From Streptomyces cyaneochromogenes (GTDB taxonomy: Bacteria > Actinomycetota > Actinomycetes > Streptomycetales > Streptomycetaceae), in assembly GCF_003963535.1 (NCBI RefSeq), contig NZ_CP034539.1, positions 5,456,001-5,520,000 of the forward strand: 64,000 nucleotides of DNA, read 5' to 3'. Made by a program: the position numbers and the translations under genes. Positions 16,741 through 25,352 of this stretch are shown here, one piece after another; the first letter of the stretch is position 1; every line of letters begins with the position of its first letter. The notes below the pieces were generated by a model, which ran no database searches, was not told the origin of the DNA, and was given only the letters and a program-made list of their open reading frames with translations.

Positions 16741-17507
16741 CTATCCGGCGAGGGCGAGGTTGTGCAGGCTGGCGATGCCACGCATGGCGTGGTGGACGCC
16801 GTCCCCTCTGAGTCGGCAGTCGCGCAGGATCTTCCAGCCCTTCATCCGGGCGATGACATGCTCGACGCGAGCGCGGACCTGCTTGTGGGACTTGTTGTGC
16901 TCCTGCTTCCAGTCGGGCAGTTTCTCCCCCTTGCGTCGGCGATGCGGCATGACGAGTCCTGTGCCGGGATAGCCGCCGTCGGCGATCGTGGTGGTCTTGC
17001 CAACGGCGGCCTTGGCGAAGGATTCCTCCCATGCCTTGCAGTCGGCGCGGTTGCCGGGAAGCGGTCGGCCGACCACGACGACCAGGCGCTTGTCGGCGTC
17101 GATCACGACCTGGTGGTTGGTGGAGAACCGGTAATTCTTCGACTGCTCGGCGACGGTGTGGTCGCGCGTGGGTACCAGAGTGCCGTCCACGATCAGCACG
17201 GTGTCCTTGCGGAATCGCTTGCGCGGCTGGAGCGCGAGCATGGGGCCAAGGTGGTCGATGACGCGATCAGCTGTGGACTTCGAGACGCCGAACAGCAGGG
17301 CGAGCTGCCGCATCGTCAAGTTCGTACGCCAATGGCCGCCACTAGCAGTACGCGGTCCTCCAACGGAAGTCTCCATGGCCGACCCCTGCGGACCGCGTCC
17401 GCACCCTCGCGCCGCAGAGCGGTCACCAACTTGGCGAAGCAGCGCGGGCTCAGCCCGGTGAAGGGGTCTGTCCAGGACGGCTCCGACGCCGAAATCACAC
17501 CAGCCAC
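16741..17507 (-). pseudogene. IS5-family transposase, frameshifted
   Basis: The N-terminal 58 residues (ATG 17507; SPRCFAKLVTALRREGAD... LPLEDRVLLVAA) and the remaining part (WRTNLTMRQLALLFGVSKST to the end) are in different frames. The switch is near 17335, where one base appears to be missing. The C-terminal part has the DDE core: TVLIVDGTLVPTRDH, FSTNHQVVIDADKRLVVVVG, ADGGYPGTG and HVIARMKGWKILRD. Some IS5 groups use programmed frameshifting; here the site lacks a clear slippery run, so decay is as likely. It is inside the terminal repeats at 16675 and 18268. Confidence 0.85.
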
Positions 17508-17550
17508 CGCAAGATCATTTCACTGCGTTCCAGGCGTTATGGGCAAAGCG

Positions 17551-18162
17551 TCAGGTGTACAGGATGCGCACAGCGAGCAGTGTCTGCCAGGTCCAGCCGA
17601 TGGTGAGCGATATGCGCTGGAGCAGTCCGCCGAGGTCGACCCAGCGTTGATGCTGGTCGAACGCCGCACTGGCCAGCGCCATCGTCGCTGCGAAGAGCGC
17701 ACCGCTGGCAATCGAGTAGATAGTCCACCCGGGCGAGTTGGACAGGGCGAATACGAAGCAGGCCACAGCGAGGGCGAGGAATCCAATAAGAGAGAACAGG
17801 TCATGCAGAGCCCCGGCGCGGGTGTGACGCTCGAGCTGATCAGGGGTGCCGGGAGGGTAACCGCTCACTGGATCTGTCCGGAAGGCGCCTGCGCCCAGCA
17901 GGCCGACCGCCCACGCGCCGATCAGCAGGGCACCCCAGTGGGAAGGCCCTTCACGCCACAGGCCCACGGCGAAGATCAGCGATAGCAAGCCTGCGATGAG
18001 GAAGTTGAGGGTCTGAGCCCACCCGGCACGGCTGAGGGCGAGCGAACTGACTGGGTGGCGGAGCGGTCTGTATCCCACACGGCCGGCGCCTTCTACGAGG
18101 TACCCGATGGTGAAGAGAGGCCCAGCAGCCGTCCCGCAGGCAAGCAGTACTTGATTCCCCAT
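17551..18162 (-). CDS. DUF998 family membrane protein
   Basis: From ATG 18162 it has 203 residues with six hydrophobic segments; the N-terminus NQVLLACGTAAGPLFTIGYL and RPLRHPVSSLALSRAGW match DUF998. A longer start at 18198 would run through an operator, so the internal ATG is preferred. Function of the family is unknown. It is enclosed within the terminal repeats of the IS5-type element. Two identical-arm dyads just upstream suggest tight control by a repressor encoded elsewhere, as none is next to it. Confidence 0.8.
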   Translation of the reverse strand: MGNQVLLACGTAAGPLFTIGYLVEGAGRVGYRPLRHPVSSLALSRAGWAQTLNFLIAGLLSLIFAVGLWREGPSHWGALLIGAWAVGLLGAGAFRTDPVSGYPPGTPDQLERHTRAGALHDLFSLIGFLALAVACFVFALSNSPGWTIYSIASGALFAATMALASAAFDQHQRWVDLGGLLQRISLTIGWTWQTLLAVRILYT

Positions 18163-18165
18163 CCC

Positions 18166-18209
18166 GTCAACATAGGTTGACAGGATGGGTTGCGTCAACC
18201 CTAGTTGAC
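18166..18209. promoter_or_regulatory. Tandem dyad operators upstream of DUF998
   Basis: GTCAACATAGGTTGAC (18166-18181) and GTCAACCCTAGTTGAC (18194-18209) share perfect 6-bp arms GTCAAC/GTTGAC with 4-bp spacers and lie 28 bp apart. They lie directly in front of the DUF998 start, where a MarR- or TetR-type repressor would block transcription. Confidence 0.7.
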
Positions 18210-18271
18210 ATGAAGTGGCATCCGCTCCCTGTCGGCCGCCCCCACGTGATCGTTTACGGGACAGCCCTTAG

Positions 18272-19697
18272 TAGGACTCCGTTAGGTCTGTCTCGATCTT
18301 GGCGTTGTGTGTGTCCTGCTGGGCAGGGGCTGTTGGCAGGTGGTGCAGATTCCGGTCCAGCACCTCAGGATGTTCTGGAGGGTGTCGAGGACTTGGTAGA
18401 GGGTGAGTCCGGTGCGGGCACTTTTGGGGCCAGGCGCTGTTCGGTCAGGAAGGCGTGGGCGGCGGTCACGAGGGTGACGTGGTGGTGCCAGCCCGGCCAT
18501 GATCGGCCCTCGAAGTGATCAAGTCCCAGGCCGTGCTTGAGCTCGCGGTAGTCGTGCTCGATGCGCCAGCGGACCTTGGCCAGACGGACCAGGTCGGTGA
18601 TCGGTGCGTCGTCCGGCAGGCTGGACAGCCAGTAGTCGGTGGGTGCCTCGGCATCGGCGGGCCATTCGATCAGCAGCCAGCAGTCGGGCAAGATCCCGTC
18701 CCACCAGCCTTGTTCGGCGGAGGCGGTGGCCTTGATCGGACGCTCGACAGCCTTGCCCGCGGGCCGCACGCGCACTGCGGCGAAGCGGGAGCGTAACTCA
18801 CCTCGCGAGCCGTTGCGCCAGGTGACAGAGGTGAATGCCGTGGCACCGAGGCCGGCGGCAAGGGCTGCCACCGAGGGCGCGGGATCTCGGTAGCGGGGCT
18901 GCGGCCAGCAGCCGACGGGCCCGTTGCGGGCCGGAGCGAAGGGCTCGGCGTCGAATGGGTGGGCGATGACATCGGCGCGGATGGCCAGCATGTAAGCGAT
19001 GGCGCGGTCGGCCAGTGCGGCCCGCAGCCGGGCGTTGGTTCCGTAGGCGGCGTCGGCCACGACGACCGGCGGCGTCATGCCCCAGCCGGCGAGTGTGTCG
19101 AGCATGTCCAGGGCCAGACGCCACTTCTCCCGGTGCGTGACGTTGGCCGGGATGCGGGTGAGGCTGCGGCGGACGGTGTCCGAGGCCCACTCCTTGGGCA
19201 GGAACAGGCGCCACTGCAGCGGGCAGGAGGCGGTATCGCTCGCGGCGTGGACGCTGACCGCGACCTGGCAGTTCGCCCGCTTACCCAAGGCGCCGCAGTA
19301 CTGCGGGGCCACGGCGACCGACATCCGCCCGTCCTTGGGCACCGACACGTCGTCGATCACCCAGGCCGTCGGGTCGATCAACGGCAGCATGCGTTCGTTG
19401 ATCCTCCGTTGCACCGGCACCGGATCCCACGTGGACTGGTTCACGAACTGCTGCAGGTTCTGCTCGTTGCCGTCCGGCAACCGACAGGCCATGGCCTGGA
19501 TGGACTTGCGGCGGCCGTCCAGCATCAGCCCACGCAGATAGCAGTCGCCCTTGGCCCGCTGGTCCTTGCGCGGCACCGAGGCGAACACGTCCGCCACGAA
19601 CAATGCCAACTTCGCCCGAACACGGTTCACTTCATGTGCGTCCACACACCCAACGTGCTCCCGAACAGGGCCGACAGGAAGACCTAACGGAGTCCAA
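18272..19697. mobile_element. IS701-family insertion sequence
   Basis: Inverted ends GGACTCCGTTAGGTCT (18274-18289) and its complement at 19680-19695. A direct TTAG duplication lies at 18268-18271 and 19698-19701, the 4-bp size usual for IS701. It inserted at the very end of the IS5-type element, so it came later. Confidence 0.9.
18365..19645 (-). CDS. IS701-family transposase
   Basis: The GTG at 19645 (VDAHEVNRVRAKLALFVADV) is the best start because the longer reading begins outside the IS end. The product has 426 residues with the DDE pattern: AWVIDDVSVPKDG near residue 100, VVVADAAYGTNARLRAAL near 200, and WRIEHDYRELKHGLGLDHFE near 370, where the glutamate completes the triad. The frame is intact. 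It lies wholly inside the inverted repeats, so the element may be active. Confidence 0.92.
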   Translation of the reverse strand: MDAHEVNRVRAKLALFVADVFASVPRKDQRAKGDCYLRGLMLDGRRKSIQAMACRLPDGNEQNLQQFVNQSTWDPVPVQRRINERMLPLIDPTAWVIDDVSVPKDGRMSVAVAPQYCGALGKRANCQVAVSVHAASDTASCPLQWRLFLPKEWASDTVRRSLTRIPANVTHREKWRLALDMLDTLAGWGMTPPVVVADAAYGTNARLRAALADRAIAYMLAIRADVIAHPFDAEPFAPARNGPVGCWPQPRYRDPAPSVAALAAGLGATAFTSVTWRNGSRGELRSRFAAVRVRPAGKAVERPIKATASAEQGWWDGILPDCWLLIEWPADAEAPTDYWLSSLPDDAPITDLVRLAKVRWRIEHDYRELKHGLGLDHFEGRSWPGWHHHVTLVTAAHAFLTEQRLAPKVPAPDSPSTKSSTPSRTS

Positions 19698-19710
19698 TTA
19701 GACAACAAGT

Positions 19711-19801
19711 AAACCCCAGGCCGCTGACCTGGGTTTTCTCTCTGGTGCGGGTGACGAGAATCGAACTCGCGCTCTCAGCTTGGGAAGCGACGGCGCTTGC
19801 G
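19711..19801. repeat. tRNA-Gly attachment-site copy A (hairpin plus tRNA 3' half)
   Basis: The hairpin AAACCCCAGG...CCTGGGTTTT at 19711-19736 is followed by 42 bp (19747-19788) identical to the 3' half of tRNA-Gly up to the anticodon loop (ending TTGGGAAGC). GACGGCGCTTGCG follows, as in copy B. The rest of the tRNA is absent, so this is a relic integration border. The discriminator base differs from the intact tRNA. Confidence 0.85.
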
Positions 19802-20069
19802 GAGGCGAACAGCTTCTGACCTGGGCGTATGTGCTGTGACGTGACGTCCGAGGGCGCAGGATCGCACCGCTGTTGACCGTGGTTCACCGGTCTTATGGGC
19901 ACGCTATGGGCACGCCGTCGGTTCGGAGGCGCGGGGAGCGCTTCTCGCGGGCTGACGGAAAGCCGACTTCCGGACACGAGTTTCGGTCGGCAAGGTGCCG
20001 TTGCAGGAGCACATGGAATCACCGATGTCCCGGTCGTGCGTGGCGGGTCAAGAGTGGTCGAGAGGTCCG
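19802..20069. other. Border DNA next to attachment copy A
   Basis: No gene seen. About 77 bp after the tRNA fragment begins CACCGCTGTTGACCGTGG, followed by ATGGGCACGCTATGGGCACG. The same pair follows copies B and C at the same distance, so it is part of the original element end. Confidence 0.6.
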
Positions 20070-20444
20070 CTACTCCGGCACAACGACTCCGTTGACCGTC
20101 TGCCCGGGCGCAGGCGCCGGGATCTTCCGCATGCCCGGCATCTGGGCGGCACGCGCGTTCCAGCCCGCTCGGAACATGTCGCTCTGCAACAGCGTCACCT
20201 CATCGGCCAGCGTCTCCATCTCCTCGACGGAGACGGCAGAGGCGCGATAGCCCAGGCTCTTCGGAGCGCACCCCCCCCGACCGTCGCGCCGGCTGTTCCT
20301 CGGCATGGCCACGGCCGTGCCGCTGTGTCTCTTCCGCCGTCCGGCCCAGCAGCTGACACCCTCCCTCGCTCCAGCCTGGATCTGCTCCTGCCGGAGGGCA
20401 TCCCAGCCGGCGCGTTCGGGAACGGGGAGGCCGCTGATCCTCAC
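20070..20444 (-). CDS. Hypothetical protein coupled to the nSTAND gene
   Basis: The GTG at 20444 overlaps the stop of the nSTAND gene (GTGA). The 124-residue product has an Arg/Gly-rich middle and an acidic C-terminus (VSVEEMETLADEVTLLQSDM... GQTVNGVVVPE). Only the C-terminal half looks like folded protein. I do not recognise a family. It ends near the attachment copy A and could be a remnant of an older element fused by chance. Confidence 0.4.
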   Translation of the reverse strand: MRISGLPVPERAGWDALRQEQIQAGAREGVSCWAGRRKRHSGTAVAMPRNSRRDGRGGCAPKSLGYRASAVSVEEMETLADEVTLLQSDMFRAGWNARAAQMPGMRKIPAPAPGQTVNGVVVPE

Positions 20445-23400
20445 GCGGGGCTGCAGACCCGCCGGTACGGGGCGTCAGGAACGTAGGTCTGCCACTGGGC
20501 CGGGCTGAGGCCGGACCCGCCTGTGCGGGCGCACACCCGCGACAGGGCGTGGGCAGGGTCGAGGTCGTACCGCTGGAGGGGGACATGGGCGCTGCCCGCA
20601 TACAGGGTGGTGCCACGGGCGTCGAACGCGAGCGTGTACACCGCGTCCCCGGGAGTGGTGAGCAGCCCGCCGATCCGTTGTCCGGTCGGCACGTCCCACA
20701 GTTGCAGGCCGCCGTTGCTTCCGCCGACCGCCAGCGTGCGTCCGTCCGGGCTGAAGGCGAGGGCCGACACCGCTTCCAGCCGGGAGCCGATCCGGGGCCG
20801 GAAGGTGTTGGGCAGGACGGCGACCCGGTGGCGGAGATCGCCGTCCCACAAGATGACCCGGCCGGTCATGTCGCCGGCCGCCAGCCGTGAGCCGTCGGGC
20901 GAGAACGCCAGTGCGCCCAGGGAGTTGCCCTCGACGAGGTCCGCCCCGCTCGCCCGCCAGGACGGCGGGCGGGCCACGGTGCCGTCGCCCGCGAGCAGCC
21001 CGCCGTCGCCGCGGAGCGTCGGATGGTCCCCGGCCGGGTCGCCGGGCACCGTGATGCGTCGTCGGCTGCGGGTGTCCCACACTTCGCCGAATGACCGGTC
21101 GTCGTCGCCCAGGCGCGTGAGATGGAGGGTGCGGCCCCCTGGGCCGAGCGCGGCCCCGACGACCGAGGCCCCGGAGAGATCGAGTGCGGTGACGACCTGC
21201 TCGTGCGGCACGTCCCAGATCGTGAAGGACTGGGTGCCCAGCGTGTGCCCGGCCGCTGTGACGCCGTAACCGAAGCGGGTGCCGTCCGTGCTGAACACGA
21301 GGAGAAGATCGATGTCCTCCGGGGGAATCGATGGCATGCCGGCCGGGAGCGGCGGGAGTGTGTGCAGGACGCGTCCGTCGGCGGTGCTGCACAGGCGCAC
21401 GAGGTAGCGGTCATGGGCGAGCTCGGCGGTGGCGAAGGTACGGCCGTCGGGGCCGAGCACGACGTCCGTCAGTGCGCTCGGGCGCCAGGCGGCGGTGACG
21501 GCGGCGCCGAGGTCGAAGGTGTGGACCGTTCCGCCTTCCAGATAGCGCAGGATGTGGCCTTCCGTAGCCAGGGACTGGGCGACGCCGAGTGCCTGGTTGT
21601 CCAGGGAGGCCCGGAACACGGGTCCGTCCGGCGCGGTCAGCCGCCACACCTGTATTTCCTCCGGCGTGGCCATGGCCAGGAAGGCACCGCCCGCGGTGAA
21701 GGCCACATCCTGGGCGCCGCCGCGGACATCCAGGTCGGCGATCCGGTGGCCGGACCTCAGGTCCCAGACACGCACCCCCTCTTCGGTGACGGCAGCCATC
21801 CGGCCGGCGCCGACGGTGAGCTGCGTGGTGCCGATGCGGCACAGCCGGTCCTGCTGCCAGGCACCCGTCAGCGGACGGTTCGCCCTGGTGTCCCACAGGC
21901 TTGGCGACCGCCCTGCGGGGCAGGCCGCCGCGTATCGTCCGTCCTCGCTGACGGCGCTGCCTGTCGACTCCGGCGCCGGCGCCTCGAAGATCGTGCGGCC
22001 GTCCGTGACCGAGCCCAGGCGGAGGCGTTCGCCGTCGGTGACCAGATAGGCGCGGCCGTCGTCCGTCAGGCGCACGTCGCCGGGTCCGGGAAGCACAGCG
22101 GAGGCGGCGGTCCACCGGCCGAGGGAGGTGTCCCACAGCCGTGTTCCGTCCTGACGGCTGATCGCGAGCACGCGCGCGTGCGGGCCGGCCGCGGTCACCG
22201 CGCCCTGCGGGAGTCTGCCCTCACCGGTACGGCGATGGGAGGCCACGTCCCAGCTTCGCCATCTGCCCCCCGCGGCGCTGACCAGCGTGCGTCCGGCATC
22301 GGTGAGCAGGCGTTGGGGCGTGTCACCGGGTGTGGGGTCCGTGAAGGTGTCCGACTGGGGCTGGCTGACAGAGCCGAGCAGTGCCCGGCGGGTCTCGGGC
22401 AACTGGGCGATCCGCCAGGACGCGGCGCTGAGCAAAAGCTCGGTGCGCGGATCGGTGGTGCCCAGCCCTTCTGCGACGGACGCCACCCGGCGGGCCGCGT
22501 CCTGGACCCGTTGGCGCACGTTCTCGTCGTGTTCGCGCCACATGACGAGGGCCGTCAGCAGCGCGATCGCCAGCACGGCGGACAGCGACCCGGTGAGTAT
22601 CCGATGGCGACGGCTGATGCGTGCGGCGCTCCGGCGCTCAGCCTCGCTCACTTCCTGCGAGGCGGTGAGGAAGTCGCGCTCGGATGCGTTCAGAGCCGAA
22701 TCGGCCGCTGGGTCCGGGAAAAGTTCCGCTGCCCGGGCCAGCTGTGCGCCCCGGTACAGGGCGCCGGGGCAGCCGCCGTTCTTCAGCCAGGCGCGGGTTG
22801 CCTCCGAGAGCGCCCGGTGGTCGCGCAGCCGCTCCCGGTCCGTCTCGATCCAGCCGTGCAGCCGGGGCCAGCAGGTGATCAGCGCCTCGTGGGCCAGCTG
22901 TACCCCGTCCTCGTCGGCGGTCAGCAACCGCGCCCGGGTCAGCCGCTCCGCCACCACCTGCACGTCCGGGCACGGTGACAGCTCCCCATGACTGACCGGT
23001 CGCCGGGTGTCGGGTGTGCCCTGCCCCGGTACGACCATCTGCAGTAGCAGGTGCCGAGCCGCCCGCGCCTGCTCGGGCGACAGGGTGCCGTACACCTCCT
23101 CGGCGGTCGCGGCGATCGCACCCTGCAGTCCGCCTGCCGCCTCGTACCCGTCTAAGGTCAGCATCCGGCCCCGGCGACGGCGCCAGGTCTCCAGCAGAGC
23201 GTGCGAGAGCATCGGCAGCCCGCCGGGCTCGGCCTGGACCTCCTCGACCAGACGGGCGGTCAGCGCGCGCTCCACCAGGTAGCCGACCGCCTGCGCCGGT
23301 CCGGCGACCGCCTCGCGCAGTTCTTCGGCGGTCATCGGGCACAGCAGCAGTCCGGACTCGTTCAGGGCCTGCGCGAGCATGGGGTGCTCTGCACAGCGTG

Positions 23401-24139
23401 CGTAGAAGTCGGCGCGTACGGCGACCAGCACACGAAGCCTGCTGTCCGGTTCGCGTGCGGCGAGCAGCATCTCAAGGAAGTGGGAGCGCTCCCGGGAGTC
23501 GTCGCAGAGGGTGAAGACTTCCTCGAACTGGTCCACGATGACCCAGCTCTCGGGCTCGCTTGGGGCGGGGTCGAGCAGGTGCCCGTACGTGGTGGCCGGG
23601 CTGGCCCCAGGGGTGAGGATGCGCAGTGCGGCCGGGGACGGACGCCGGGCGAGTTCCTCGCGCAGCCGCGGCACCAGACCGGCGCGAAGCAGGGAGGACT
23701 TGCCGCTGCCCGAGGGCCCGAACAGCACTGCGAACCGGTGTCCGCACACCAGCTTCTCCAGATCGGACAGCATTCGGTCGCGACCGAAGAACAGGTGACG
23801 GTCGTCCGGCTCGAAGCGGGCGAGACCGCGGTAGGGGGGCGGTGCCGTATCGAGTGGCTCGGCATGCGCCCGGCCGGCCTCCTCCTGGGCCTCCTCCCAG
23901 CGCAGCCGCCACGATCCCGGATCGCCTCCGCACGCCCGTACGTACGCCTCGACGACGGTGAGCGCGGGCAGCCGTTCACCGGCTGCGGCCTGCGACAGCG
24001 TTGTTGCTCCGCACCCGACCGCCTTCGCCATCGTCCGGTACGAGGGGCTGCCCGCGGCGCTGCGCAGCTGCCGCAGCTCATGGGCGAACCGCGCTATCGG
24101 CCCGGCCGACGGATCCACTGGCCTCTCGGGACGCCCCAT
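20441..24139 (-). CDS. HTH-nSTAND-WD40 signalling ATPase, full length
   Basis: ATG 24139 with GGAGGT 8 nt upstream gives 1232 residues. Residues 20-65 form a helix-turn-helix (SPSYRTMAKAVGCGATTLSQ). The novel-STAND NTPase has FFGRDRMLSDLEKLV near 117-131, Walker A GPSGSGKSS 141-149, Walker B VIVDQFEE 200-207, and an arginine-rich C-lobe. A membrane-like helix (LSAVLAIALLTALVMW) lies near 516-533. WD40 repeats fill about 580-1220 (AFSPDGRTLAVGGSNGGLQL, LAFDARGTTLYAGS). Family members act as sensors that assemble on trigger recognition, several in anti-phage defence. It diverges from the RIP gene with 235 bp between the starts. Confidence 0.92.
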   Translation of the reverse strand: MGRPERPVDPSAGPIARFAHELRQLRSAAGSPSYRTMAKAVGCGATTLSQAAAGERLPALTVVEAYVRACGGDPGSWRLRWEEAQEEAGRAHAEPLDTAPPPYRGLARFEPDDRHLFFGRDRMLSDLEKLVCGHRFAVLFGPSGSGKSSLLRAGLVPRLREELARRPSPAALRILTPGASPATTYGHLLDPAPSEPESWVIVDQFEEVFTLCDDSRERSHFLEMLLAAREPDSRLRVLVAVRADFYARCAEHPMLAQALNESGLLLCPMTAEELREAVAGPAQAVGYLVERALTARLVEEVQAEPGGLPMLSHALLETWRRRRGRMLTLDGYEAAGGLQGAIAATAEEVYGTLSPEQARAARHLLLQMVVPGQGTPDTRRPVSHGELSPCPDVQVVAERLTRARLLTADEDGVQLAHEALITCWPRLHGWIETDRERLRDHRALSEATRAWLKNGGCPGALYRGAQLARAAELFPDPAADSALNASERDFLTASQEVSEAERRSAARISRRHRILTGSLSAVLAIALLTALVMWREHDENVRQRVQDAARRVASVAEGLGTTDPRTELLLSAASWRIAQLPETRRALLGSVSQPQSDTFTDPTPGDTPQRLLTDAGRTLVSAAGGRWRSWDVASHRRTGEGRLPQGAVTAAGPHARVLAISRQDGTRLWDTSLGRWTAASAVLPGPGDVRLTDDGRAYLVTDGERLRLGSVTDGRTIFEAPAPESTGSAVSEDGRYAAACPAGRSPSLWDTRANRPLTGAWQQDRLCRIGTTQLTVGAGRMAAVTEEGVRVWDLRSGHRIADLDVRGGAQDVAFTAGGAFLAMATPEEIQVWRLTAPDGPVFRASLDNQALGVAQSLATEGHILRYLEGGTVHTFDLGAAVTAAWRPSALTDVVLGPDGRTFATAELAHDRYLVRLCSTADGRVLHTLPPLPAGMPSIPPEDIDLLLVFSTDGTRFGYGVTAAGHTLGTQSFTIWDVPHEQVVTALDLSGASVVGAALGPGGRTLHLTRLGDDDRSFGEVWDTRSRRRITVPGDPAGDHPTLRGDGGLLAGDGTVARPPSWRASGADLVEGNSLGALAFSPDGSRLAAGDMTGRVILWDGDLRHRVAVLPNTFRPRIGSRLEAVSALAFSPDGRTLAVGGSNGGLQLWDVPTGQRIGGLLTTPGDAVYTLAFDARGTTLYAGSAHVPLQRYDLDPAHALSRVCARTGGSGLSPAQWQTYVPDAPYRRVCSPA

Positions 24140-24374
24140 GGGCTCGTACCTCCGTCCATGAGGTGAAAGCGACATCGAGTGATATCGGCAGCCATGACCA
24201 TAGGAGGCCGGTCATGACGACTGCGTTAATCACGGTGACGAGCGATGACTCCGATCAATCACACAATGTTGATCCGGCCGGTGGAGGGGCCTGCGAATCA
24301 ACTTCTGCGCCGCCAGTGTCGGTGGGGCAGGCCGGGCCCCCGGCTCACCGACCACGCACAACGGAGCGCACACC

Positions 24375-25277
24375 ATGTCCCGAGCACACATCTTCCGCAG
24401 GCTCAGCACATCGGCCGTACTCCCGGCGGCCCTCGCCGGCGCCGTCGCCCTCGCCGGCCTGGGCGGCACCCTCACCACCGGTGCGCAGCACCAGTCGCTG
24501 GGCGGGCACGTCCAGCTGGCCGCCGAGAACTACCCGACCGATGGCATGAGCTTCGACATGACGAACGCCGACGCCGACCAGTACGACGCCATCATCAACT
24601 TCCTCCGCGAGCGGGGCGGCGGCTGGACCCTCTACCAAAGCATCCGTCTCACAAAGGACAAGAACGACTACTTCCCCCTCACCCTGCGGGTGGGTCAGAC
24701 CGCGGTCACTCTGATCTTCAACGCGCGGAACGGGTACGTGACCGGCTGGTTCAACGAACAGACCCGCCGGTACGTTCGGCTGAACGATGAAGGACCCGGT
24801 GAAATGGCGGGGCAGGTAGGCACTACGGGGAACAGGCCCTGGCTCAACTACACGGACATGGAGCGTGTCGCTGGGGTCGGCCGCGGTGACCTCGGCATCA
24901 CCCTGGGGTCTATCCAGGGTTCGATCAGCGACCTGGCGGGGAGCAACAATTCGGACCAGGCGCGGGCCCTGCTCGTTCTTATCCAGGCCCTTTCCGAGGG
25001 TGCCCGCTTCGACTTCATCTCCTACCGGATCGGCCGCGCGATGCGCAGCTTCAGCACCTTCTACGCCGGGTCCTCGTCCGTCATCAACGGCGGGTCGGGC
25101 GCCGTCCAGCTGACGTCCTTGGATCTGGAGAACAACTGGGGAGGCCTGTCCCAGGCAGCCGAGAACGCGACACAGAACCACTTTCCCCTGAACTACCAGA
25201 TCGGCAGTGGGTCTATCACGTCGATGCAGGCGCTTGACGAGCAGCTGGCCATGGCCCTGTACATCAAGATGGCCTAG
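24375..25277 (+). CDS. Secreted ribosome-inactivating protein (rRNA N-glycosidase family)
   Basis: This 300-residue protein starts with a Sec signal peptide (basic MSRAHIFRRL, then AAGAVALAGLGG-type core; mature from about residue 40-50). The rest matches the ricin A-chain/Shiga A fold, which removes one adenine from the sarcin-ricin loop of 23S/28S rRNA. Landmarks fall in family order: Y121 (GYVTGWFNEQTRRYVRL), Y159 in NYTDMERVAGVGRGDLGI, catalytic E208 and R211 in IQALSEGARFDFISYRI, and W255 in ENNWGGLSQAAE. All key active-site residues are present, so activity is likely. GGAG lies 8 nt before ATG and a strong terminator follows. No lectin chain or immunity gene is obvious. It is in the tRNA-Gly island. 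Confidence 0.9.
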   Translation: MSRAHIFRRLSTSAVLPAALAGAVALAGLGGTLTTGAQHQSLGGHVQLAAENYPTDGMSFDMTNADADQYDAIINFLRERGGGWTLYQSIRLTKDKNDYFPLTLRVGQTAVTLIFNARNGYVTGWFNEQTRRYVRLNDEGPGEMAGQVGTTGNRPWLNYTDMERVAGVGRGDLGITLGSIQGSISDLAGSNNSDQARALLVLIQALSEGARFDFISYRIGRAMRSFSTFYAGSSSVINGGSGAVQLTSLDLENNWGGLSQAAENATQNHFPLNYQIGSGSITSMQALDEQLAMALYIKMA

Positions 25278-25310
25278 CCCGAAAGCGCGCAAAGTAGCCC
25301 AAACATGGTA

Positions 25311-25352
25311 AGCGGGCTCGGGAGCCGGACAGTGTCCGCCCCCGAGCCCGCT
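25311..25352 (+). terminator. Terminator after the RIP gene
   Basis: Perfect 12-bp stem AGCGGGCTCGGG / CCCGAGCCCGCT with a nested GGAC/GTCC mini-stem in the loop. Confidence 0.85.

Larger units (their letters stand above)
16675..18268. mobile_element. IS5-type element with a DUF998 passenger gene
   Basis: The 21-bp terminal repeats are AGGGCTGTCCCGTAAATGAT.. at 16675 and its complement at 18248-18268 (one mismatch). TA flanks both ends, and joining the outer flanks rebuilds the sequence seen beside the intact tRNA-Gly (ATTGG-CTAGACAAC), so TA is the target duplication. A lone inner repeat piece GATCATTT at 17513-17520 lies just upstream of the transposase start, where the right end would be expected in an element of about 0.9 kb. 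The DUF998 gene occupies the extra about 730 bp between this piece and the true right end. Confidence 0.85.

Noticed and set aside
17361..17376. A fourth copy of the kinase dyad at the transposase second-frame start (ATGGAGACTTCCG near 17364-17376)
   Set aside because: It shares only a short half-site, lies inside coding sequence of an IS, and lacks the palindrome. Likely chance.
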